From JAAGZL01 sp050291725 (GTDB lineage Bacteria > Pseudomonadota > Gammaproteobacteria > Chromatiales > Chromatiaceae): 64,000 nucleotides of DNA. The stretch is taken from positions 1-64,000 of the forward strand of contig JBNKKH010000005.1 in NCBI GenBank assembly GCA_050291725.1, given 5' to 3'. Of this stretch, positions 1 to 6,606 are shown in pieces (the stretch's first letter is position 1; the number at the start of each line of letters is the position of its first letter). The position numbers and the translations under genes are program-made. The notes beneath the pieces are model-generated. The model was given only the letters and a program-made list of their open reading frames with translations, had not been told where the DNA came from and did no database searches.

Positions 1-60
1 TAGTTAGTGGGAATTTAGTAGGAGGAGGGGAGTGTTGTAAGAAAGTGCTGTATGAAAGGG

Positions 61-219
61 TTATTGGTAAGAGCTGTCTGGATGCGTTCTCCAGTTGTCA
101 TCTGGATTAACACCGGCCATAAGCCTGGCCTGGTCGTTTACAGCGTCAGCTAGGTCTTCTTCTGGAAGATCCCAGGTCAGTACCATTTCCAGAGCATCAA
201 GTAGGTAATCTTTGTACAT
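61..219 (-). CDS. small acidic hypothetical protein (52 aa)
   Basis: This short gene of unknown function encodes 52 residues from MYKDYLLDALEMV to HPDSSYQ. It is supported mainly by its start: on the minus strand AAGGAGA sits five bases before the ATG. The protein is acidic (LPEEDLADAV) and has no signal peptide or membrane segment. Its start overlaps the end of the small membrane-protein gene above it by 23 bases, so the two are probably cotranscribed and translationally coupled. I recognise no family. The strong ribosome binding site and tight overlap argue that it is real despite its size. Confidence 0.55.
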   Translation of the reverse strand: MYKDYLLDALEMVLTWDLPEEDLADAVNDQARLMAGVNPDDNWRTHPDSSYQ

Positions 220-403
220 TGTAACTTCTCCTTCTGGTGTTGATAAATGAAAAGATCAGCACGACCGAGACGATCAGGCTGGTGGTTGCAAATGCAGGTT
301 TTGACGTAAATAGCAGTACTAGCCAAGCGACTAGGCCTATCAATCTGCTTTCTTTGAAATACAGCAATAGCAGGACAATAACTGTTAATGTGATAACGAG
401 CAT
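197..403 (-). CDS. small membrane protein (68 aa), unknown function
   Basis: The protein is almost entirely hydrophobic. One segment covers about residues 2-15, a second about 20-35 and a third about 41-54, followed by a basic tail (NTRRRS). GGAG lies six bases upstream of the ATG. It resembles holin-sized or toxin-sized membrane proteins in general shape, but no family signature is visible, so no function is assigned. It is the first gene of a likely two-gene unit with the 52-residue gene that overlaps its 3' end. Confidence 0.5.
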   Translation of the reverse strand: MLVITLTVIVLLLLYFKESRLIGLVAWLVLLFTSKPAFATTSLIVSVVLIFSFINTRRRSYNVQRLPT

Positions 404-559
404 GTTTTACTCCATAGGTGGTAACTTGTTGATAAATAAAAGAAATACGAAAGGGCGGTATAGGGTCGGTATTGAAAATGCCGGTTTTAAAAAGCTTTGC
501 AGATCAAGGTGTTACAGAGCTGCACCAAGGGACAGGAGAGACCACTAAATGCTCGCTGT

Positions 560-1018
560 TTATCTCTTTCTGGGGGATGTAGGACGTTTACTTATGGTGG
601 GTTTCTTGTCAGGTTTTGCTGTTATTAGTGCTTTCATCTTTGCCATAAAAGCATCTGGGTCTACCATTTCATGGCACCGCTTATAACGACCGCGCCCTGG
701 CTGCAGTAATTTTTCATTTCTGAGGCAGGCTGCAAGGAAGCTTGGGTTGTTAGCAGATTTCCCCTTGTACAAATCTGTAAATACGAAGGATGTTAAACGT
801 GTGTCCTTGGGATGCTTTTTTAGAATATCCACAATGGAATCCAGTGCTATCCACTCTGTACTAAAAAAGCCGCCTCCATCGTTATTGGTAATTCGGATAA
901 AAAAGCTCGACTCAGCATTAACACCAATATTGTAGGTAAGTGTTGACTTGCTGGAGAGAGACTTACATTTCTTGGTCTTGAGGACAGTTACTTGCTCTTC
1001 AGGTTTCTTTGTAGCCAT
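560..1018 (-). CDS. hypothetical basic protein (152 aa)
   Basis: I do not recognise this protein. It is basic at both ends (MATKKPEEQ at the start, ISKRPTSPRKR at the end), with a mixed alpha/beta-looking middle containing an RITNNDGGGFFSTEW stretch. No signal peptide or membrane helix is visible. The start is well supported because AAGGAG precedes the ATG by six bases. It lies in a series of short leftward genes of the island. The lysine- and arginine-rich termini could bind nucleic acid, but that is only inference from composition. Confidence 0.6.
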   Translation of the reverse strand: MATKKPEEQVTVLKTKKCKSLSSKSTLTYNIGVNAESSFFIRITNNDGGGFFSTEWIALDSIVDILKKHPKDTRLTSFVFTDLYKGKSANNPSFLAACLRNEKLLQPGRGRYKRCHEMVDPDAFMAKMKALITAKPDKKPTISKRPTSPRKR

Positions 1019-1103
1019 GGTTTACTCCTTAAGTAGTGGGTGCATAGAACAGATGTTTTGGGGAAAAGAAGGGAAGGGTGCTGCTGTAGGTGGTTGTATG
1101 TAA

Positions 1104-1469
1104 CTAAGGATCGAGATGTTCTGTCAGGATGTCCCGGAGCTTCCCATCTATCCACTCTGCATCTTCAATTACAGCAACCCAACCCCATTCGTTATTGGCT
1201 AGGAATATAGCAACGTAGTAGTTATCTCTGACTACTACTCCCTCCCAATGGACATCAAGCAGAGTCCAGTCCTCCCATATCTCATGGATAACCCTATCTA
1301 TATCCTGCTCTTCGATAAGGGAGATAAACCCATGTGCTTCTGGGTCGTAGGGATATGCACTATCTGGACACTCCACAATTAGACTCTGTACTAGATCGCT
1401 AATGATTGGATAAGCAGGATCATCCTGGGGTAACTGCTGCAGGTCAGATTCTGATTTGAATGACAGCAT
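1104..1469 (-). CDS. hypothetical acidic protein (121 aa)
   Basis: This is an acidic soluble protein of unknown family, rich in Asp, Glu and Trp (EIWEDWTLLDVHWEG, NNEWGWVAVIEDAEW). It has no signal peptide, membrane segment or cysteine-based motif beyond a single ECP. AGGAG lies nine bases before the ATG. A rho-independent terminator sits just upstream at 1488-1523 and separates it from the preceding leftward gene, so it probably has its own promoter. Small acidic proteins of mobile regions are sometimes inhibitors or DNA mimics. Nothing here beyond composition supports that reading. Confidence 0.6.
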   Translation of the reverse strand: MLSFKSESDLQQLPQDDPAYPIISDLVQSLIVECPDSAYPYDPEAHGFISLIEEQDIDRVIHEIWEDWTLLDVHWEGVVVRDNYYVAIFLANNEWGWVAVIEDAEWIDGKLRDILTEHLDP

Positions 1470-1487
1470 ATGTATTTTCTCCTATAC

Positions 1488-1523
1488 AGAAAAAAGCCTG
1501 CTAATCCCGAAGGAAAAGCAGGC
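1488..1523 (-). terminator. rho-independent terminator after the secreted-protein gene
   Basis: Read on the minus strand, GCCTGCT pairs with AGCAGGC (1517-1523 with 1496-1502) around a 14-base loop, and a run of six T follows. It lies 60 bases past the stop of the leftward gene at 1583-2107 and so marks the end of its transcript. Confidence 0.8.
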
Positions 1524-1582
1524 ATGTTTAGTAGAGGTGGGTTTGTTAGATATTCATATAAGATACCTTTAGTTACGCAGTT

Positions 1583-2107
1583 TTACTTTAGTCTCTTCAT
1601 TGCTCGTTCCAGGCCTCTGGTGTCAAAATTTAAGAGAATCTTTCCATTAGCGACATCTTTTGTTGGGGAGCATGCTGTATTAGTAAAAGCAAAACCTACC
1701 ATGTCGTACTCGTACATCAGGTCTAACAAATCCAAGGCATCATCTCCGCGTAATACAAAGGCTCTTGCCCATCCTGCCTTGTTGGCTTCTCGTCCATCTT
1801 TGGAGGTGTTATCCCATGTTAATACTTCTGTTACCTTTGGGACGCTAGTACCTAACTGTAACCGATCATTTAAAAACAGAAGCCCCAGCGATGGATCTTT
1901 AGAGCACATCTGAACAGGTTTATCTTTCTTGACAGAGAATCCATATATTACGATATGTTTGTCACTGTAGACCTTAATAGTTCCAATGTCAGTTTTGTCC
2001 AGCATGTTAGTGGAGATGTTTACTACATTGTCTTCTCTGTCATATTTGGCCCCGGCAAGAGAGGCTATAGGGAATATAAGGGTAAGTATTAGCATTATGC
2101 GTATCAT
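1583..2107 (-). CDS. exported hypothetical protein (174 aa)
   Basis: The N-terminus is a classical Sec signal peptide (MIRIMLILTLIFPIASLAGA), with likely cleavage near residue 20, so the product is exported. The mature part has two cysteines (MCSKD and TACSP) that could form a disulfide in the periplasm. No catalytic motif is recognised. AAGGAG lies seven bases before the ATG, and a good terminator follows the gene. It is divergent from the HTH gene at 2279, and the inverted repeat at 2231-2256 lies between them, so the HTH protein may regulate both. Confidence 0.65.
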   Translation of the reverse strand: MIRIMLILTLIFPIASLAGAKYDREDNVVNISTNMLDKTDIGTIKVYSDKHIVIYGFSVKKDKPVQMCSKDPSLGLLFLNDRLQLGTSVPKVTEVLTWDNTSKDGREANKAGWARAFVLRGDDALDLLDLMYEYDMVGFAFTNTACSPTKDVANGKILLNFDTRGLERAMKRLK

Positions 2108-2230
2108 TATTTATCTCCTTACTGTGTTGTTGCTTAAAAATAGAACTTAAAGGGGGAGGGTGGCTGTTCCTGTGTGGTGTTTTATAGCTATCTGGATTTC
2201 CTCTCTTATTCGTATATACATCAGTACCCG

Positions 2231-2256
2231 TGCCTATAGGCCGTAGACTATAGGCA
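2231..2256. promoter_or_regulatory. perfect 9-bp inverted repeat, probable operator of the small HTH gene
   Basis: TGCCTATAG at 2231-2239 is repeated as its exact reverse complement at 2248-2256, with an 8-base spacer. It ends 22 bases before the ATG of the HTH gene and immediately before a TAAAAT box (2261-2266) that could be its -10 element. A dimeric HTH protein bound here would cover the -35 region, as expected for autoregulation. The assignment is inferred from symmetry and position. Confidence 0.55.
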
Positions 2257-2278
2257 ACAATAAAATGAAAGTTGTCGT

Positions 2279-2527
2279 ATGGCAACTAAAGTTTCTGCGC
2301 AAATAGGAAGTATCTTTGGGGATGTAATCAAAGATCACAGGTTGAAAGCTGGTCTTTCCCAAGAAGGGCTAGCTTTAGAAGCTGGTGTGGATAGAACATT
2401 TGTATCTAGGTTGGAAAGGGGGTTAAGACAGCCAACTATTACAACTGTAATGGCTTTAGGGGAAGCTTTGGGGGTATCTGCTGCTGATCTTGTAAAGGAA
2501 ACAGAGAAGCGGTTTAAGGCTGGGTAG
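2279..2527 (+). CDS. XRE-family HTH regulator (82 aa), C-protein-like size
   Basis: A single Cro/C1-type helix-turn-helix fills the protein: RLKAGLSQEGLALEAGVDRT contains the first helices, and FVSRLERGLRQPTITTVMAL the recognition helix and scaffold. Its 82-residue length and lack of other domains resemble the controller proteins of restriction-modification and other selfish systems. No Shine-Dalgarno site is evident. With TAAAAT at 2261-2266 the transcript would have a leader of only a few bases, as is common for such controllers. The 3' end overlaps the convergent gene at 2514 by 14 bases. No methylase or restriction gene lies next to it. Confidence 0.8.
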   Translation: MATKVSAQIGSIFGDVIKDHRLKAGLSQEGLALEAGVDRTFVSRLERGLRQPTITTVMALGEALGVSAADLVKETEKRFKAG

Positions 2528-2792
2528 GGTTAACTCCCTCCTGGGCTAGCTTCAGAATATCCCTTAACTGCTGCTTGATTTGGAGAGACCTAGAGACCAA
2601 GCACAGCCCACTCATATCAATACCTCTTACTATGGGCTGCTCTAGCCCTGCATGTACCGCGATCCCTTCGTGGGCCTTATGCAGAAAAACACAATAATCC
2701 TGGAACTCGCAGTAGGCATCGTAGAGGGTCAATAGTTGGGTAGGGACTGATCCTGGCTGTTTCTGTTGCAGGGGTTGGTGGAACATGGTCAT
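2514..2792 (-). CDS. hypothetical protein (92 aa)
   Basis: This is a small soluble protein of unknown family, probably helical, with a glutamine-rich start (FHQPLQQKQPG) and three cysteines in the middle. AAGGAGG lies seven bases before the ATG, one of the strongest ribosome binding sites in the island, so translation is likely. It is convergent with the HTH regulator and overlaps its last 14 bases. No motif supports a function. Confidence 0.6.
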   Translation of the reverse strand: MTMFHQPLQQKQPGSVPTQLLTLYDAYCEFQDYCVFLHKAHEGIAVHAGLEQPIVRGIDMSGLCLVSRSLQIKQQLRDILKLAQEGVNPTQP

Positions 2793-2895
2793 AGATGTGC
2801 CTCCTTAGTTGGATAGTTGCTTGGGCGTGTATAGCCCGTAGAGGTGTGATTAGGCATATTAGCCTCTTAGTCGGGGTTGTTGTGTATGATTATCT

Positions 2896-3021
2896 CTAGT
2901 ACTTCAAACTGCTATTGATAGGATCGATAAGAGCAATGGCCAAAAGAAAGCAAAAAATGAAAATGAGGATTATGGTAGCTGTCCTTATGCTAGAAGTAAT
3001 TAAACAGAATATGGTATCCAT
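2896..3021 (-). CDS. candidate 41-aa single-span membrane peptide
   Basis: An ATG at 3021 opens a 41-codon frame with one strong hydrophobic segment (TATIILIFIFCFLLAIALI, about residues 14-32) and polar ends. A run of six G lies seven bases before the start and can serve as the ribosome binding site. It is similar in style to the 68-residue membrane protein at 197-403. It could be a toxin-like or regulatory membrane peptide, but only the ribosome binding site and the hydrophobic pattern support it. Confidence 0.35.
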   Translation of the reverse strand: MDTIFCLITSSIRTATIILIFIFCFLLAIALIDPINSSLKY

Positions 3022-3204
3022 AAAATAACCCCCCTAGTGATGCTGCCAGGAGGGTCTGAGCGTATGTGTTTTTGTTGCCAAAGCATTGGCGATATAAGGA
3101 AGTGGCTAGCTAATACTATATTTTTAATTGCTCATTTCTCTTTAGCGTTAAAAAATAAAAGCATAGTGTTTTATGTCAGACTGGGCTTGTTAAGCTCTGG
3201 TATG

Positions 3205-3858
3205 TTATTTCTGATTGTTCTCTTGTCTAATAAACAAATGTCCATTTTGCGGGAAATATATAATCGCTTTCTTTATAACATCAAACGCTGCACAATTATG
3301 TGATCCGCAATATAAGAATGCGTGACCAGAACCCATGTTTTGAGCTTCTAAATTAACTTTATTAAACTCCCCGCTCTCTATTTCTGCTTGAACTTTTTCA
3401 GCTTCATTTTTACCTTGTCTTTCAAAATCCGCAAGTGTAAAAATAAAGGCAAACACCACAGCTAGTATCATCCATACTTTGGTTATTCTTAAAGAATGCT
3501 GTCGTACAATTGGGCGTTCTTTCTTAGTTGAGAGTTTTAGTTTCTTCCTAAATCTAACTAGTTTTCTGCCGTTCTCAAAGCTCTTATATATGTAATCGCT
3601 GAGTTCGGATTTATAAATAGAATGAATTGTTACGGAGATTGCAATTATGATTGGTAAAATTGTTATTTTCCATAGATTTAAGATCATTCCATGATATAAG
3701 ATTTGATGAAAGTTGCTTCCCAGTATATTACTATTTAGATTTAGAGTAGATAAATACCCATGAATATATGCTGTGCTGGCCGAATAAAGAAAGGCTGTAA
3801 TACATGCAAGAATGACAGCGCTATCTGATATCCTATTTTTTAACTCCGTACTACTCAT
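3205..3858 (-). CDS. three-span membrane protein at the end of the Ubl operon (217 aa)
   Basis: I do not recognise the family. Hydrophobic segments lie near residues 10-32, 57-81 and 127-144. A basic cytoplasmic-looking stretch (FRKKLKLSTKKER) separates the second and third, and a C-terminal soluble domain of about 70 residues carries two cysteines (YCGSHNCAAF). The gene starts 54 bases after the stop of the DUF6527 gene on the same strand, with AAGGAG about ten bases before the ATG. It is therefore probably the last gene of the ubiquitin-like operon. A membrane protein suggests the system acts at, or signals to, the inner membrane. That is inference from position. Confidence 0.6.
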   Translation of the reverse strand: MSSTELKNRISDSAVILACITAFLYSASTAYIHGYLSTLNLNSNILGSNFHQILYHGMILNLWKITILPIIIAISVTIHSIYKSELSDYIYKSFENGRKLVRFRKKLKLSTKKERPIVRQHSLRITKVWMILAVVFAFIFTLADFERQGKNEAEKVQAEIESGEFNKVNLEAQNMGSGHAFLYCGSHNCAAFDVIKKAIIYFPQNGHLFIRQENNQK

Positions 3859-3912
3859 GCTTCCATTTCTCCTTTTAATCTATAGAAAGATTTAGAGTGG
3901 TGTGAACACAAG

Positions 3913-4254
3913 TCAGCACCATTTTACTCTGCCACGTTTAAACCAAAAATGAGACTTGCATCCAATTTGCCTCCATACTGAAGGAGTCAAAGAGGCCGTG
4001 CCGTTATGGTGTATCTTGACAACCCAGTAGGGACTGTCATCTGGAATTAGATTTAAATGTAGTACTTTGCCACATCCGCATGGACAAACCATTGCAGCTT
4101 GTTCTGTATATCCATCTTCTTCAACTACATATAGTATTTTCTTTTTAAGAGCATCAGGTAGATACTCTTGTACAATTTCGGTCTTGTATGGGCGGACAAA
4201 AATCCCATGTAGCCATCTTTTTAAAGATAGAGCAATATTAAGAAAAGGCTTCAT
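3913..4254 (-). CDS. DUF6527-like zinc-ribbon protein of a Ubl conjugation operon (113 aa)
   Basis: The C-terminal part has the cysteine pattern of DUF6527 proteins: CPCGCG near residues 58-63, then GCKSHFW and a terminal WC. Together these could bind zinc. The N-terminus is short and basic. Proteins of this type are, to my knowledge, recurrent neighbours of bacterial multiubiquitin / E2 / E1-JAB operons, and their role is not settled. The start overlaps the stop of the E1-JAB gene by four bases (ATGA), so it belongs to the same transcript. It could be a substrate-recognition or E3-like accessory, which is speculation. Confidence 0.75.
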   Translation of the reverse strand: MKPFLNIALSLKRWLHGIFVRPYKTEIVQEYLPDALKKKILYVVEEDGYTEQAAMVCPCGCGKVLHLNLIPDDSPYWVVKIHHNGTASLTPSVWRQIGCKSHFWFKRGRVKWC

Positions 4255-5672
4255 GCCGCATCCCTTTCAATAAGATCCATTAATCCAAGCAACGGAGTAG
4301 TATCACCGTGGCCAACAAAACCAGAAAGATGGCTGCATATTATTTGACTTTGCTCACTTTCAGATATCATTTCCATGCTAGCTAAACTAAAAGTTACACT
4401 TCCATGATGGCTGCTTGGCTCTTCTCGATACGGATGAAGTCTCGCAAGTAATTCATGTACAGCCAGTGAAGCAGCTAGCATATTGATACTAATAACAGCT
4501 GGTCTATGATTTTCAACACCAGATATATATCCATCAACTTCTAGCTGATGTTTATATGCGGCAGGATCATTACGCATCAAGCCAGCAGCAGAAACATGAG
4601 CCATATTAAATAGCCCTCTACTCATAAGGCTTGACAGGCCAGGCTGTAGATAGTGAATCGAGCCGCATACTTCACGAATACTATTTTTATTATCTACTAA
4701 ATTTGCATCAAGTCGGATACCAATATCAAAGTATGGGATCGAATAATATGTAGAAAGAAGATTAAGTAAATAACGTCCATCCACGGTGTCCATACAGCCG
4801 AAAACAATATCGCATTGAGCAGCAGCTCTAATAGCAGCAGGGTTCCAAAGGTTACTATTTATGCGTACAACTTTAGTTCCGAGGCCGATTCCATGAATAG
4901 CATCAGATAAACAATCGACCTTTGACTTGTTGTTTGTGGCATCTGCCAATGTTGAGTTTATAAGTCTATTTACATTTCGGTCTTCAACAATATCATCATC
5001 AATTAGGACTATTTCCTTTACACCTAGCCTTACTAATTGCTCAACTACAGGGCTGCCTGTACCAGAACAACCAATAACAGCTATAGATAATTTCCTAAGT
5101 CTGTGTATCGTTCCTTCATCAAATGCTTGTGCATGTGATGCCATAAAATCAGGTATTGAGTTGGTGCCGGTATTTGAATACCAAAATTTGAGATCGTGTC
5201 CCACGACATTGACTGAATACAAATCCTCTGGTTCTCCAGTAATTGGGTATGTCTTCCCAAATATTTCCCCACTTGGGAGCATGATCGCACTTCCATGAAT
5301 AAGATCATTGCCGACCCATTCTTTTATGATTGGCAATAATTCATTATCATTTCTTGCGTCTCTTTCAGAAAAGTCAGCATATCCTGATGGATGGCTATGA
5401 ATTTTTACCAAAGATAATTGTCTTTTTTCAGCTTCATCAAGTAGCTCTGTAATTGAATCTGTTGGCCACGTAACAATATTCTTATTACGTTTTAAACATA
5501 TAGAATGTGGTATTTCATAAATACGTTGCGCTATTAGACGATGACGACGACTTCCCTTGCGAAAGCCGCATAAGGCAAATGCAACAGCCTCTTTATTATC
5601 ACCTGGAAACAGATGCTTCCTAAGCTGACTGTATTGTTTGTCTGTAAAAGTTAGTGATACAGGTACATTCAT
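4251..5672 (-). CDS. JAMM/MPN peptidase fused to a ThiF/E1-like adenylyltransferase (473 aa)
   Basis: Two domains are visible. Residues 1-140 form a JAB/MPN metallopeptidase with E28 and the complete motif HSHPSGYADFSERD (H92, H94, D105), expected to process or remove the Ubl. Residues 190-410 form a ThiF/UBA E1-type Rossmann domain: GCSGTG at 201-206, LIDDDIVE at 223-230 and DRNVNR at 231-236 for ATP and the Ubl carboxylate. The loop that usually carries the thioester cysteine reads YLQPGLSSLMSRG (341-353). Serines 347, 348 and 351 stand where cysteines are common. The gene overlaps its neighbours by four bases on both sides. The E1 may stop at adenylation or use an oxyester. Confidence 0.88.
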   Translation of the reverse strand: MNVPVSLTFTDKQYSQLRKHLFPGDNKEAVAFALCGFRKGSRRHRLIAQRIYEIPHSICLKRNKNIVTWPTDSITELLDEAEKRQLSLVKIHSHPSGYADFSERDARNDNELLPIIKEWVGNDLIHGSAIMLPSGEIFGKTYPITGEPEDLYSVNVVGHDLKFWYSNTGTNSIPDFMASHAQAFDEGTIHRLRKLSIAVIGCSGTGSPVVEQLVRLGVKEIVLIDDDIVEDRNVNRLINSTLADATNNKSKVDCLSDAIHGIGLGTKVVRINSNLWNPAAIRAAAQCDIVFGCMDTVDGRYLLNLLSTYYSIPYFDIGIRLDANLVDNKNSIREVCGSIHYLQPGLSSLMSRGLFNMAHVSAAGLMRNDPAAYKHQLEVDGYISGVENHRPAVISINMLAASLAVHELLARLHPYREEPSSHHGSVTFSLASMEMISESEQSQIICSHLSGFVGHGDTTPLLGLMDLIERDAA

Positions 5673-6064
5673 TTTTTAAACTCTCTTTCCAGCCAGTCTT
5701 CAATCAAAACAATATGTGTCCCTAAATAATCTTCATTAGGATCCCAAGGATTTAGAGCTGTCCTATGTCTCGACCAACGTTGATACGATTGCCCATCAAT
5801 CATTTGGCGAGCCTCTGTCGCCCCAATTGCTTTACCATCTTTTCTAGCAAGAGAAGGATAAAAATAGACCATATCTAATTTTGTCTTTGGGTAGCCAGTC
5901 TCTATCCGAATTGCTGCTGTAGCTACGGTAGTGTCATACCCATCACCAGTAGGGAATTTATGGATTAGTATCCATTTAGACCCGTCTACTACGGCCTCCC
6001 ATGGAAGGCCATAATCGTTGAGAAATCGCTCATCTTTCGGTAAAAGATCAAACTGTCTGCGCAT
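5669..6064 (-). CDS. prokaryotic E2 (UBC-fold) protein without cysteine (131 aa)
   Basis: The protein matches prokaryotic E2 family E in length and pattern: GYPKTKLDMVYFYPSL (57-72), followed by GQSYQRWSRHRTALNPWDP (91-109) and a final helix. It would receive the activated Ubl from the E1 and pass it to a target. Remarkably, none of its 131 residues is cysteine, so the normal E2 thioester cannot form. Serine (S93, S98), threonine or tyrosine in the conserved Q-S-Y-x-R-W-S segment would be the nucleophile if conjugation occurs. The ATG directly follows the stop codon of the Ubl gene (TAA then ATG), indicating strict coupling. Confidence 0.8.
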   Translation of the reverse strand: MRRQFDLLPKDERFLNDYGLPWEAVVDGSKWILIHKFPTGDGYDTTVATAAIRIETGYPKTKLDMVYFYPSLARKDGKAIGATEARQMIDGQSYQRWSRHRTALNPWDPNEDYLGTHIVLIEDWLEREFKK

Positions 6065-6427
6065 TTATTCAGAACCCTCAGTTTGGTCAGTTGGTAAAGC
6101 CTTGAACTTTTCAATACCTGGATGTCTCAGATCAACTTCCTCGTCGAGAGCTATCTTACGGGGGCGCTCACCAGACATTTTTACGCGTAGCGTGTAATTT
6201 TCTGGCGGGGTCAGTTCCCCTAAAATAAGGACTTCCCTTCCAGTAATATATGAGCTGTTCACAGTAAAGCGCTTCCCATTAATACGAATTCTGTACCCCC
6301 TGCACCTAGGCGGGGCTTCACCTAGCCTTGCGTATTCCTCAAGATCAGCAATTTCATCCAGAATTTCCTCTCTTATTGCCTCTGATTGCTTCTTATTACC
6401 TTTTTGCTCGTTCATATGAGTATGCAT
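6065..6427 (-). CDS. multiubiquitin-type ubiquitin-like protein, single domain (120 aa)
   Basis: After a charged helical N-terminal extension of about 43 residues comes one beta-grasp domain of the multiubiquitin type: YRIRINGKRFTVNSSYITGR, then VLILGELTPPENYTL and the typical EEVDLRHPGIEKFKAL end. It would be the modifier activated by the E1-JAB protein. Many members carry two or more copies of the domain; this one carries one. The tail after the domain is short and acidic (PTDQTEGSE) and lacks a Gly-Gly. AAGGAG precedes the ATG at 6427 by nine bases, so MHTHMNEQ is the likely start. It is the first gene of the operon. Confidence 0.82.
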   Translation of the reverse strand: MHTHMNEQKGNKKQSEAIREEILDEIADLEEYARLGEAPPRCRGYRIRINGKRFTVNSSYITGREVLILGELTPPENYTLRVKMSGERPRKIALDEEVDLRHPGIEKFKALPTDQTEGSE

Positions 6428-6481
6428 TTCTAACTCTCCTTATAATCAATGTGGATTAGCATATAAATGCTGCTGATGGGA

Positions 6482-6510
6482 AGTAGAATATACTTTGCAA
6501 TAAAAGTCAA
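6482..6510 (-). promoter_or_regulatory. candidate promoter of the Ubl operon
   Basis: On the minus strand TTGACT (6505-6510) and TCTACT (6482-6487) are 17 bases apart, a good -35 and a weak -10. The palindrome at 6526-6550 begins 16 bases upstream of the -35, so a bound regulator could touch polymerase. The weak -10 leaves the assignment uncertain. Confidence 0.35.
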
Positions 6511-6525
6511 TTGAGAATAGACAAA

Positions 6526-6550
6526 AACACGTTAGTAATAATAACGTGTT
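6526..6550. promoter_or_regulatory. perfect 9-bp palindrome between the Ubl operon and the XRE gene
   Basis: AACACGTTA at 6526-6534 is mirrored exactly by TAACGTGTT at 6542-6550 with a 7-base spacer. It sits in the divergent intergenic region, 99 bases from the Ubl start and 57 bases from the GTG of the XRE gene. It is the obvious candidate operator for that XRE protein and could control both directions. Inferred from symmetry and position. Confidence 0.6.
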
Positions 6551-6606
6551 ACTATGGGAAACATGTTTGTAGTAGTATTGTTTGCCTGAACAGACTAGGA
6601 TATATT

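Noticed and set aside
237..548. Open frame of 103 codons on the plus strand
   Set aside because: It covers the small minus-strand membrane gene and its upstream region, has no ribosome binding site, and its translation does not look protein-like.
1470..1913. Open frame of 147 codons on the plus strand
   Set aside because: It runs opposite to the exported-protein gene at 1583-2107, which has a signal peptide, a strong ribosome binding site and its own terminator.
2040..2285. Open frame of 81 codons on the minus strand
   Set aside because: It spans the divergent promoter region with the inverted repeat and overlaps the signal peptide of the exported protein; it has no start signal.
3037..3303. 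Open frame of 88 codons on the plus strand with a hydrophobic part
   Set aside because: It begins with a GTG without Shine-Dalgarno site and overlaps the end of the 217-residue membrane protein on the other strand; the hydrophobic part is probably chance.
6511..6606. Upstream TTG start for the XRE gene
   Set aside because: It would place the palindrome inside the gene and add 32 residues unlike an HTH N-terminus; the GTG at 6607 has AGGA at correct distance.
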